NCBI GenBank assembly: GCA_002402545.1
Contig: DHGA01000103.1
Span: 1 to 7,542, forward strand
Direction of reading: 5' to 3'
Length of the DNA stretch: 7,542 nt
Source of the DNA: Syntrophaceae bacterium UBA4810
GTDB taxonomy: Bacteria > Desulfobacterota > Syntrophia > Syntrophales > Smithellaceae
The notes beneath the pieces were generated by a model that had not been told where the DNA came from, did no database searches, and worked only from the letters and a program-made list of their open reading frames with translations. This document shows, piece by piece, positions 1 to 5,770 of this stretch. The translations under genes were made by a program, and so were the position numbers. Positions within the stretch are counted from its first letter, which is position 1. Each line of letters opens with the position of its first letter.

Positions 1-18
1 TTTGGGAAACAGACGCAT
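1..18 (-). CDS. 5' end of an unidentified gene (partial, runs off left edge)
   Basis: An ATG at 18-16 opens a frame reading MRLFPK before the window ends. It is preceded, with an 8-base spacer, by a perfect AGGAGG Shine-Dalgarno sequence, which is the main reason to call a start here. Six residues are too few to identify the product. It lies 122 bases downstream of the acetyltransferase stop and on the same strand. It could be a sixth gene of the kamA operon or the first gene of a separate unit. No function is assigned. Confidence 0.6.
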
Positions 19-26
19 GAGGCAAA

Positions 27-32
27 CCTCCT
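27..32 (-). promoter_or_regulatory. Strong Shine-Dalgarno for the edge gene
   Basis: On the minus strand this reads AGGAGG, a full match to the 16S rRNA anti-SD core, 8 bases before the ATG at 18-16. It decides that a real gene begins at the left edge. Confidence 0.7.
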
Positions 33-140
33 ATGAATTTCCATGAGAGTTCATTAAATTTGTCAGCCCTCTAGCCAATTATTGAAAAAATTGCAAGGCT
101 TAAAATTGCTTTTGGAGGCGGTTATTGAGCTTGATATTTG
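33..140. other. Gap between acetyltransferase and edge gene; weak signals only
   Basis: No gene is seen here. On the minus strand a weak 4-bp hairpin (GCAA at 109-106 with TTGC at 96-93) is followed by a run of six T (90-85). It could be a poor terminator for the operon ending at 141. The same stretch offers a mediocre promoter, TTGCAA with a 17-base spacer and then TAGAGG, for the edge gene. Neither is good enough to call on its own, so whether the edge gene belongs to the kamA operon is undecided. Confidence 0.3.
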
Positions 141-626
141 TTATTTAAGGTTTTTTAGATAAATAACTTTGCTGTCGCCGGGGGCGTAAAAATCTTCCAG
201 AAACGCCGCTTGTTGATAACCGCGCATTTCGTAGAAACGGCGGGTAGTTTGATATTGTTCGCGCGATGATGTTTCTACGTAAATCTTTAGGCCGCTGCTG
301 GCGCGGATGATCTTTTCCGTTTCCAGTAAAAGCTTCTTGCCCAGGCCTTGTCCGCGGGAATCTTCGCGCATAGCGATCCAGTAAAGATCAACGCTGCCTG
401 TTGTGGCCGGAATGAAACCCCAGCAGGCATAGCCGATAACAAAGCTGTTTTGTTCGGCAAATAAAAATTGGTAGGAACTATCTTCTCCCAGATCAAGTTT
501 TTCTTGGGCCAGCTCGATCGCGATATCCAATTCCGCGGCAGAGAAAAAACCGCTGGACTGGACAATTGAAGCAATTGCTTCAACATCTGAAGATTTAATA
601 TGCTGGCGATAAGTTATTTCATTCAT
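141..626 (-). CDS. GNAT family N-acetyltransferase
   Basis: A 161-residue protein of the GNAT fold, which transfers acetyl from acetyl-CoA to an amine. The acetyl-CoA-binding motif A is clear: the segment EDSRGQGLGKKLLLETE carries the R/Q-x-x-G-x-G/A signature, after the beta-strand SVDLYWIAM. Motif B follows as YVETSSREQYQTTRRFYEMRGY, including the usual R-x-F-Y-x-x-x-G-Y. The length is normal for a single GNAT domain. I chose the ATG at 626 (MNEITYRQ). A longer frame to 698 would overlap the upstream gene by 67 bases and add a non-domain-like leader. The gene starts 5 bases after the DMT-type gene stops and has no good SD, so translational coupling is likely. As last gene of the operon it may acetylate the beta-amino acid or conjugate made upstream. 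It is smaller than the known beta-lysine acetyltransferase AblB, so the substrate is an inference. Confidence 0.88.
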   Translation of the reverse strand: MNEITYRQHIKSSDVEAIASIVQSSGFFSAAELDIAIELAQEKLDLGEDSSYQFLFAEQNSFVIGYACWGFIPATTGSVDLYWIAMREDSRGQGLGKKLLLETEKIIRASSGLKIYVETSSREQYQTTRRFYEMRGYQQAAFLEDFYAPGDSKVIYLKNLK

Positions 627-631
627 ATTAT

Positions 632-979
632 TTACTGATGCGGCAGAGCGTCGCGGAACATAAAATAAACCGCCCCGACCATGCAAAGACCCGCCCATAA
701 AAAATTCAATTTTAAAGGCTGTTTCATGTAAAAAATAGCGAAGCCGGCAAAGACAATCATTGTGATCACTTCCTGCATAATTTTAAGCTGGCCTAAACTA
801 TAATATTGAAAGCCAATTCTATTGGCCGGGACCTGTAAAACATATTCAAAAAAAGCGATACCCCAGCTGCAGATAATCACAAACATCAGTGGTTTGTGAT
901 TTAAATTTTTCAAATGCCCGTACCACGCGAAAGTCATAAACAGGTTAGAACAAAAAAGAAAGATAACGGTTTTGAACAC
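632..979 (-). CDS. DUF486/DMT-type four-helix inner-membrane protein
   Basis: A 115-residue, strongly hydrophobic protein with four likely membrane helices at about residues 3-22, 31-50, 69-88 and 92-111. The segments CSNLFMTFAWYGHLK, SWGIAFFEYVLQVPANRIG and QLKIMQEVITMIVFA match what I know of the DUF486 (DMT-like, Pfam PF04342) family, which is about this length. Members resemble small multidrug-resistance transporters, but no substrate is established. The start is GTG at 979, supported by AAGGAG at 995-990 with a 10-base spacer. The gap to the upstream ligase gene is 21 bases including that SD. Position between ligase and acetyltransferase genes makes a role in moving the pathway product or precursor possible. 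The family also occurs alone elsewhere, so this is only a suggestion. Confidence 0.87.
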   Translation of the reverse strand: MFKTVIFLFCSNLFMTFAWYGHLKNLNHKPLMFVIICSWGIAFFEYVLQVPANRIGFQYYSLGQLKIMQEVITMIVFAGFAIFYMKQPLKLNFLWAGLCMVGAVYFMFRDALPHQ

Positions 980-1000
980 TGACGGGATACTCCTTATATA

Positions 1001-1984
1001 TTATTTTAAAGCGTCTTGTATAATCAAAGCAATGGCTTCGTGATATTTGAGAGAAGCTTGTTCAAGCGCGGCGGCAAAGCCCGCGTCCGGCGACAGACAG
1101 GGATTGGTATTTATTTCCAGTACCCAGGGCTTGTCGTTTTGATCCACGCGGAAATCAACGCGCGCGTATCCGCGCAGGCCGAAAAGCTTCCAGCAGCGCA
1201 GAGATATTTCATGCAATGATTTTAATAGCTTATCATCACCAGCTTCAAATTCATATTTCCTTATGGTGTTATTATATTCGAAAGAATCAGCCACCCATTT
1301 GGCGCGATAATCGACAAGTTTTGGTTTATCCTCGGCGTAATCCCGGAAGATCATTTCCGCGATAGGTAAAACGCGCACGCCGGAAGCTTCGGCGATAAGA
1401 GCGACGTTAAATTCCCGTCCGTCAATATAAGCTTCGGCAAAACAACCGCCTCCCAAAAGTTCTTGGCGGCGATTCATCTCGGCCAGCAGAACATCGTTGC
1501 TTTTATGGCTGATCAGCGAATTTTCGTCCAGACCGACGGAGGCATGTTCCCATGAGGACTTAATTAAATATTTTTCGTCACTGGATTCCTGAAAGAAAGA
1601 ACCATCCATCTCCAGCCAATCCGGCGTGGCAATGCCGGAGGCGCGCAGCAGCTTTTTAGCCAGCGGCTTGTTGGAGGTTACAAAGATCGCGTCGGTGGGA
1701 CATCCGGTATAGGGTATTTTCAGATAATCCAAAAGCGCGGGCGCCAGATGAATTAAAGAGCCGCGTCCGGATAAAGTTTCCACTATGTTGAAAACAGCGA
1801 ACGGGTTTATCGTCTTGAGCTCTTTGATTGTCTGGTTTAAATCCAGAACAAAAGGTAAAAGAACCGGCTCATAGCCGAGCACGCGCGCCGCGCCGGAAAT
1901 CACCTCTGCCTGCCTCAGACAATCCAGTTCATCTTCCGATGCCTCAGCTGAAATATCGCTATGCAGAATTACAATTTTTTTCAT
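1001..1984 (-). CDS. D-Ala-D-Ala ligase-like ATP-grasp carboxylate-amine ligase (second copy)
   Basis: A 327-residue ATP-grasp enzyme of the Ddl-like type, expected to activate a carboxylate as acyl-phosphate with ATP and couple it to an amine. Visible parts are an N-terminal Rossmann-like domain (residues 1-100, with VFNIVET and IPYTGC), the ATP-grasp start with K106 in SNKPLAK, K142 and a glycine-containing loop (IKSSWEHASVG), the purine-binding stretch FAEAYIDGREFNV, and metal ligands D277 (RVDFRV), E290 and N292 (LEINTNP). The canonical GG-x-S-x-E-x-x-V-S signature near the N-terminus of true D-Ala-D-Ala ligases is absent; the start is MKKIVILHSDISAEASEDE. A cell-wall role is therefore doubtful. 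The ATG at 1984 follows the stop of the other ATP-grasp gene by 24 bases with only a weak SD. Being second in a tandem pair behind a lysine-aminomutase-type gene suggests it acts on that product or its conjugate. Confidence 0.87.
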   Translation of the reverse strand: MKKIVILHSDISAEASEDELDCLRQAEVISGAARVLGYEPVLLPFVLDLNQTIKELKTINPFAVFNIVETLSGRGSLIHLAPALLDYLKIPYTGCPTDAIFVTSNKPLAKKLLRASGIATPDWLEMDGSFFQESSDEKYLIKSSWEHASVGLDENSLISHKSNDVLLAEMNRRQELLGGGCFAEAYIDGREFNVALIAEASGVRVLPIAEMIFRDYAEDKPKLVDYRAKWVADSFEYNNTIRKYEFEAGDDKLLKSLHEISLRCWKLFGLRGYARVDFRVDQNDKPWVLEINTNPCLSPDAGFAAALEQASLKYHEAIALIIQDALK

Positions 1985-2008
1985 GAGCGCCTGAATAGAT
2001 AATAAGAT

Positions 2009-2995
2009 TTAAATTCTTTCGAGAGCGGATTCTATAATAGAGCTTATAAGTTCGCGATAGCTTATTCCCAAATGGGTACAAAGTATGGGCAAGTCGGAAT
2101 GTTCAGGATGTAAACCGGCGAGGGGATTGACTTCCATAAAATTCGGAATACCGGCGGCATCAGAGCGCAAATCTACCCTTCCCGCGTCTTTTAAATTCAG
2201 CCCGCGCCATGAATCAAGAGCTGTTTTCATGGCGAGCTTCGCTTCCTTGTCTGTTGCCAGCCTGTATTTAACCAGCTCTTCGCATCGTTCCTTGTTTTCA
2301 TAAGAATAAGCGTGTTGCTCGGCGTTGGGATTAAGCAATATTTCCATAGCGCCCAACGCGCGGGCCTTTGAGCTGGAACCTAATATGCCGACAGTAAATT
2401 CTCTTCCCGGAAGGTAAGTTTCCAAAAGCACCGGCTGTTTAAAGGTTTTTAGAAGATCTATACAGGTTTTGTTAAGTTCCCGGCGGTTGTTAATTTTTGA
2501 GGCGGGATTGACGCCTTTTCCCGTGCCTTCAGCCACCGGCTTGGCAAAAATCGGATAAGGCAGTTTTACTTTAGATAAATCATCCGCTGATTCCACAACG
2601 CAAAAATCGGGAGTCGGAATGCCCAAATCACGCACAACGTGTTTAGTCATGCCTTTATGCAGGGTAAGCGACAGGGATAAAGGATCGGAAAAGGTATAAG
2701 GAATATTATAAACGTCGAGTATGGCGGGAACCTGCGCTTCGCGTCCGAATCCGTACAATCCTTCGGCGATATTGAAAACAAGATCCCATCTTTCTCCCGC
2801 GGTCAGCCGTTTAAGCAGCGCTTTGATATTGCCGATTCGCTCCGGCTGGTAACCGATATCCCGGATAACCTGCTCAAGCGCGTCAATGGTGCTCGGAAAG
2901 TCAAATTCGGCTATTTCTTCGGGCGCGTATCCTTCTTTTAAATAGTCGTCGCGGACATCATAAGTCAGGCCGACTTTCAGTTTTTTTGAAGTCAT
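2009..2995 (-). CDS. D-Ala-D-Ala ligase-like ATP-grasp carboxylate-amine ligase (first copy)
   Basis: A 328-residue Ddl-like ATP-grasp ligase. Counting from GTG at 3001 (two residues longer), it shows an N-terminal domain with DLVFNIAEG at 73-81 and IPYTFSDP at 100-107, KGMTKHVVRDLGIPTP at 116-131, the ATP-binding lysine K154 with loop PVAEGTGKGV, the ETYLPGREFTVG stretch from 194, and metal ligands D277, E290 and N292 in RVDLR and MEVNP. The end of the fold reads NPLAGLHPEHSDLP, close to the Ddl pattern. The N-terminal Ddl signature (GG-x-S-x-E) is missing. Two starts are possible, GTG 3001 or ATG 2995; I prefer the ATG, and neither has a clear SD. It is 45 bases downstream of the kamA-like gene. 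It shares the fold but little close identity with its neighbour, so the two ligases probably use different substrates or act in sequence. Confidence 0.88.
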   Translation of the reverse strand: MTSKKLKVGLTYDVRDDYLKEGYAPEEIAEFDFPSTIDALEQVIRDIGYQPERIGNIKALLKRLTAGERWDLVFNIAEGLYGFGREAQVPAILDVYNIPYTFSDPLSLSLTLHKGMTKHVVRDLGIPTPDFCVVESADDLSKVKLPYPIFAKPVAEGTGKGVNPASKINNRRELNKTCIDLLKTFKQPVLLETYLPGREFTVGILGSSSKARALGAMEILLNPNAEQHAYSYENKERCEELVKYRLATDKEAKLAMKTALDSWRGLNLKDAGRVDLRSDAAGIPNFMEVNPLAGLHPEHSDLPILCTHLGISYRELISSIIESALERI

Positions 2996-3040
2996 ATACA
3001 CAAAGAAAGATTTACGTTCCCGACAATGCCCTTCATGTTC

Positions 3041-4345
3041 TTAATGAATGTCTTTGAGCTGGGCGTGATTGTCCGGATAGCGAAACGTGTTTCCCTCGTA
3101 ATTACGGAGAATTAGATCGCCTTTTTCCCAGCCGACCACGTATTCGGGAAGCAGCGGAATTTTACCGCCGCCGCCGGGAGCGTCCACCACGTAAGTGGGC
3201 ACAGCGTAACCCGTGGTGTAGCCGCGCAGTCCCTGGATGATTTCCAGTCCTTTGCTGATCGGCGTGCGGAAATGGGAAGAGCCGGGAATAGGATCGCACT
3301 GATATAGATAATATGGACGGACGCGTATCTGCAGTTGTCCGTGCAGCAGCCTCATCATCGTGTTCACATCATCATTAATACCGGCCAGAAGCACGGTTTG
3401 GCTTCCCAGAGGTATTCCCGCGTCGGCCAGCCGTATGCAGGCGGCGCTCATTTCCGGGGTCAGCTCGTCAGGATGGGTGATATGAATACTCATCCATAAA
3501 GGATGATATTTTTTAAGAATGGCGGTAAGCGCCGGGGTGATGCGCTGAGGCAAAACAACCGGCACTTTAGTCCCTATGCGAATCAGTTCGACATGGCGAA
3601 TCTTGTGCAGGCGCCCTAAGAGCCATTCCAGTTTGTTGTCCGATAACGTAAGAGGGTCGCCGCCGGAGAGCAGGACGTCTCGTATATTTGTATTATTTTC
3701 TATATAGGCGAGCGCTTTTTCCCACTTATCAAGATCGATCAGATGCTTATTGCTGCGCTCGATGATGCGGGAACGCGTGCAGTAACGGCAATAGGTCGAG
3801 CAGGAATCGGTTACAAGAAATAGCACCCGGTCCGGATAGCGGTGCACGATACCGGCAACGGGAGAATCGGCATCCTCATTAAGTGGATCTTCTTCTTCAC
3901 CCGCCGTATGCAGGCATTCATCCATAACAGGCACAACGCAGCGCCGCAGGGCGGCAGACGCGTCTTTAGCGTTGAGCAGGCTCGCGTAATAAGGGGTAAT
4001 GGAAACAGGCAGCGCGCCGGCGTTATGCATCATGGCCTGTCGCTCATTGTCTGAAAGAGTCAACATCAGAGAAAGCGTCTTAACGTCGCGGATAGCATTG
4101 CGCAGCTGCCAATGCCAATCAAACCATTCAAAGCGGGTAATGTCCGGGTAAAATTTTTTTCGAAAGAGGCGCGAGCGGGCGGAATCCTTAAAAGGAAATA
4201 AAATCCTTTCGGACTTTTGTCTGGCCGGTTGCAAAGCGTTGGCGGCCAGCGTGGAAAAGTCGATCACTTCATTTTCCATTTTAACAAGACCGGTCTTGCG
4301 ACCAGGAGGTTCGGCCTCCTCAATAAACAGGGTCTCGTTTTCCAT
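3041..4345 (-). CDS. kamA: Lysine 2,3-aminomutase-type radical SAM/PLP enzyme
   Basis: A 434-residue KamA-family enzyme that moves an amino group from C2 to C3 of an amino acid, using a [4Fe-4S] cluster, S-adenosylmethionine and PLP. The cluster motif CSTYCRYC is at residues 182-189 (C182, C186, C189). SGGDPL at 227-232 is the family SAM-binding motif. The PLP lysine is K395 in DAPGGGGK. D351 (YQCDP) and D388 (VVDAPG) lie 37 residues apart. They align with Asp293 and Asp330 of clostridial lysine 2,3-aminomutase, which hold the lysine side-chain amine. Glutamate 2,3-aminomutases replace both, so lysine is the likely substrate and beta-lysine the product. Relative to the clostridial enzyme the N-terminus is about 57 residues longer and the C-terminus about 40 shorter. 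EpmB, which acts on EF-P, is shorter and less likely. The ATG at 4345 has AAGGAG at 4357-4352. First gene of a five-gene operon. Confidence 0.93.
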   Translation of the reverse strand: MENETLFIEEAEPPGRKTGLVKMENEVIDFSTLAANALQPARQKSERILFPFKDSARSRLFRKKFYPDITRFEWFDWHWQLRNAIRDVKTLSLMLTLSDNERQAMMHNAGALPVSITPYYASLLNAKDASAALRRCVVPVMDECLHTAGEEEDPLNEDADSPVAGIVHRYPDRVLFLVTDSCSTYCRYCTRSRIIERSNKHLIDLDKWEKALAYIENNTNIRDVLLSGGDPLTLSDNKLEWLLGRLHKIRHVELIRIGTKVPVVLPQRITPALTAILKKYHPLWMSIHITHPDELTPEMSAACIRLADAGIPLGSQTVLLAGINDDVNTMMRLLHGQLQIRVRPYYLYQCDPIPGSSHFRTPISKGLEIIQGLRGYTTGYAVPTYVVDAPGGGGKIPLLPEYVVGWEKGDLILRNYEGNTFRYPDNHAQLKDIH

Positions 4346-4351
4346 TTTTTT

Positions 4352-4363
4352 CTCCTTTTGGAG
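4352..4363 (-). promoter_or_regulatory. kamA ribosome binding site within a small hairpin
   Basis: On the minus strand AAGGAG (4357-4352) sits 6 bases before the kamA ATG. It overlaps a CTCC-AAAA-GGAG inverted repeat (CTCC at 4363-4360, GGAG at 4355-4352). The SD core is thus the right arm of a 4-bp stem. The stem is short, so any masking of the SD would be mild. The SD itself is solid and fixes the start at 4345 rather than the TTG at 4393. Confidence 0.6.
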
Positions 4364-4378
4364 GATTATTGCCTCCGA

Positions 4379-4400
4379 AATTTTTTTGCGCAAAAAAATT
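4379..4400. repeat. 22-bp perfect palindrome in the kamA leader
   Basis: A perfect inverted repeat: AA, seven T, GCGC, seven A, TT. It lies about 10 bases downstream of the predicted kamA transcription start and 34 bases upstream of the start codon. It could be an operator at DNA level or a weak A-U hairpin in the leader RNA. The A/T arms are low in complexity, so chance is possible, but the exact symmetry of the arms and its place are notable. Confidence 0.45.
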
Positions 4401-4416
4401 CTAAATCTGATTTATG

Positions 4417-4444
4417 AATGTAAGCAAAAAAATTTTTTTGTCAA
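4417..4444 (-). promoter_or_regulatory. Sigma-70-type promoter of the kamA operon
   Basis: On the minus strand a perfect -35 box TTGACA (4444-4439) is followed by a 16-base spacer and TACATT (4422-4417), which matches 4 of 6 positions of the -10 consensus. The spacer is itself a palindromic A/T tract (seven A then seven T at 4426-4439 on the plus strand, overlapping the -35 box). Transcription would start near 4410, giving a leader of about 65 bases before the kamA ATG. No other good promoter is seen further down the five-gene run. Confidence 0.6.
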
Positions 4445-4477
4445 CATTTTTTTTCAAAAAAGTGAAATTTTTTTTCA
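4445..4477 (-). promoter_or_regulatory. A-tract (UP-element-like) region upstream of the kamA promoter
   Basis: Directly upstream of the -35 box lie two copies of the 11-mer ATTTTTTTTCA (4446-4456 and 4467-4477, plus strand) exactly 21 bp apart, about two helical turns, with a six-A tract between them. Phased A/T tracts of this kind bend DNA and bind the RNA polymerase alpha C-terminal domain as UP elements. That function is inferred from position and composition only. Confidence 0.4.
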
Positions 4478-4554
4478 TATCAAGTTTTCAGCGACAGCTT
4501 GTCCGCCGAGATTTTTTGTCTTGATGACGCGTCAGAGTCTTCAGTCGCCGATTT

Positions 4555-4571
4555 CATCCGGCCTTCGGATG
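4555..4571. other. Small GC-rich hairpin
   Basis: CATCCG (4555-4560) pairs with CGGATG (4566-4571) around a five-base loop; one extra T-A pair (4554/4572) extends it to 7 bp. No T-run follows on either strand, so it does not look like an intrinsic terminator. Its role is unknown. Confidence 0.4.
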
Positions 4572-4610
4572 ATCAAACCGGCATCACGCGTCCGACGAAA
4601 CATAGAATTC

Positions 4611-4633
4611 CCGCGAGAAGGAGGTGGTCGCGG
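4611..4633 (+). other. Hairpin displaying a perfect Shine-Dalgarno in its loop
   Basis: CCGCGA (4611-4616) and TCGCGG (4628-4633) form a perfect 6-bp GC-rich stem around an 11-base loop that contains AAGGAGGT. No ATG, GTG or TTG at normal spacing downstream opens a frame of useful length. It is either chance, the relic of a lost gene start, or a structured RNA element. Confidence 0.4.
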
Positions 4634-4933
4634 ATAAAAACACGGCAGAGAATGTGAAAAAGGAAAATTTTTTGGGAAGAAAACGGTAAAACGAGGCGAG
4701 GATCAGTTAATTTACGCGCTGAAATTAATTTTAGCGCTTCATTTTCTGGAAATTCAATCCTTCAAGTGGTGTTTTTCGCCAGTTTTTGTTCGCGATCAGG
4801 TGAATGAGCAGAGTAAATGGCGCAATGAGTCCGCGCTCGGCGATGAATGAAGAGCTTGTCAAACAAAAAAAGACATAGTAACAACCTCAAGAAAGAAAAT
4901 CCTGTTGCGTAAACAGCGAAAGAGAAAAAAATA

Positions 4934-5707
4934 ATGCCTGAATTACCCGAAGTAGAAACTCTTTGCCGCCAATTAAAAAGAAAAACGATCGGCAAAAAAA
5001 TCATAAAAAACAGGGTGTTTGACAACAAGTTAACTGCCGTAAAAAATTTTAAAGACAAAAAAATCATTAATGTTGAGCGCAGAGGAAAAACAATCGTCAT
5101 CGTGCTTGATGACGGCCGTTCTATCTTGATTCATCTGCGAATGACGGGCAGACTTCTGTGGCAGATTGACGCCGCGGTGCCAAAATACGCCCGCTGGAAA
5201 ATGACATTGGACGATGGCGAGGTCTTTTTAGTCGATCCGCGCCGGTTTGCTACATTAAAAGTGATGCCGACAACGTTAAAGGAAAGCGAGCGGGAGATTT
5301 TTGGTGATTTTGATCTACAAAAATTTGTAGAAAGACATGGCCGGCGCAAAACCAAGGTAAAATCTCTGATCATGGATCAAAACGTCGTCAATGGCATCGG
5401 AAACATCTACGCGTGCGAGATTCTACATCGCGCGGGTATTCATCCCGCCAGAGAAGCGGCAACGCTGACTAAAGACGATTGGAACAGGATATTCGTTCAG
5501 GCCAGAAGTGTTTTGACAAAAGCCATCAGCAAAAGAGGGACATCAATATCCGATTGGCGTGATTTATACGGACGCAAGGGGGAAAATCAAAACGAGTTGA
5601 CCTGCTATGGGAAAGCAGACAACGCATGTCCGTTTTGCGGCAAACCGATATGCCGTGTCAAACAATCCGGGAGAGGAACATATTTCTGCCGGACTTGCCA
5701 GAAGTAG
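4934..5707 (+). CDS. mutM: Formamidopyrimidine-DNA glycosylase (Fpg/MutM)
   Basis: A 257-residue base-excision repair enzyme that removes 8-oxoguanine and formamidopyrimidines and cuts the abasic site by beta/delta-elimination. The N-terminus MPELPEVETL gives the catalytic proline (Pro2, exposed after Met removal) and Glu3. K52 in ERRGK matches the conserved beta-hairpin lysine. DPRRFA at 101-106 supplies the Arg/Phe that fill the space left by the flipped base. The helix-two-turn-helix region includes NGIGNIYACE at 153-162. A zinc finger closes the protein with C232, C235, C252 and C255 (C-x2-C-x16-C-x2-C) and the GRGT stretch before its last pair. The length is slightly under the E. coli enzyme's 269 but nothing essential is missing. 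The invariant MPELPE fixes the ATG; the SD is weak and purine-rich (GAAAGAG). It is transcribed alone, divergent from kamA and convergent with the thioredoxin gene. Confidence 0.97.
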   Translation: MPELPEVETLCRQLKRKTIGKKIIKNRVFDNKLTAVKNFKDKKIINVERRGKTIVIVLDDGRSILIHLRMTGRLLWQIDAAVPKYARWKMTLDDGEVFLVDPRRFATLKVMPTTLKESEREIFGDFDLQKFVERHGRRKTKVKSLIMDQNVVNGIGNIYACEILHRAGIHPAREAATLTKDDWNRIFVQARSVLTKAISKRGTSISDWRDLYGRKGENQNELTCYGKADNACPFCGKPICRVKQSGRGTYFCRTCQK

Positions 5708-5740
5708 CGCGAAGATACGCAGCGCAGCCTGAGTAAACAC

Positions 5741-5770
5741 AAAAATTGTGGCGCAAATGCCACATTTTAT
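5741..5770. terminator. Bidirectional intrinsic terminator
   Basis: A TGTGGC stem arm (5747-5752) pairs with GCCACA (5759-5764) around loop GCAAAT. It is flanked by an A-run on the left and TTTTATTTAT on the right, so it gives a stem plus U-run in both directions. It sits between the fpg stop (5707) and the thioredoxin stop codon at 5769-5767, the expected place for a shared terminator of convergent genes. Confidence 0.8.

Larger units (their letters stand above)
4394..4933. other. 540-base divergent intergenic region (kamA / fpg)
   Basis: The left 90 bases hold the kamA promoter and its A/T tracts. From 4500 to 4640 the composition turns GC-richer and contains two hairpins (listed separately). 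From 4638 to 4850 a plus-strand frame stays open for 70 codons and ends in TGA at 4848, but has no usable start codon with an SD, and I recognise nothing in it. Upstream of fpg a weak promoter candidate is TTGTCA (4856-4861), a 17-base spacer and TAACAA (4879-4884). I see no tRNA, CRISPR array or insertion sequence here. Confidence 0.5.

Noticed and set aside
627..698. Longer start for the acetyltransferase at 698
   Set aside because: It would overlap the upstream membrane-protein gene by 67 bases and add residues without GNAT character; the ATG at 626 begins right where the domain does.
4346..4393. Longer kamA start at a TTG (4393)
   Set aside because: The added stretch covers the leader palindrome and the strong SD; the ATG at 4345 has a proper AAGGAG 6 bases upstream.
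4239..4637. 132-codon plus-strand open frame
   Set aside because: Its start lies antisense inside kamA, it passes through the A/T-rich promoter region, has no SD and no recognisable domain.
4762..5100. Hydrophobic minus-strand open frame
   Set aside because: It runs antisense through the invariant N-terminal coding region of fpg; its hydrophobic look comes from the lysine-rich fpg codons read backwards.
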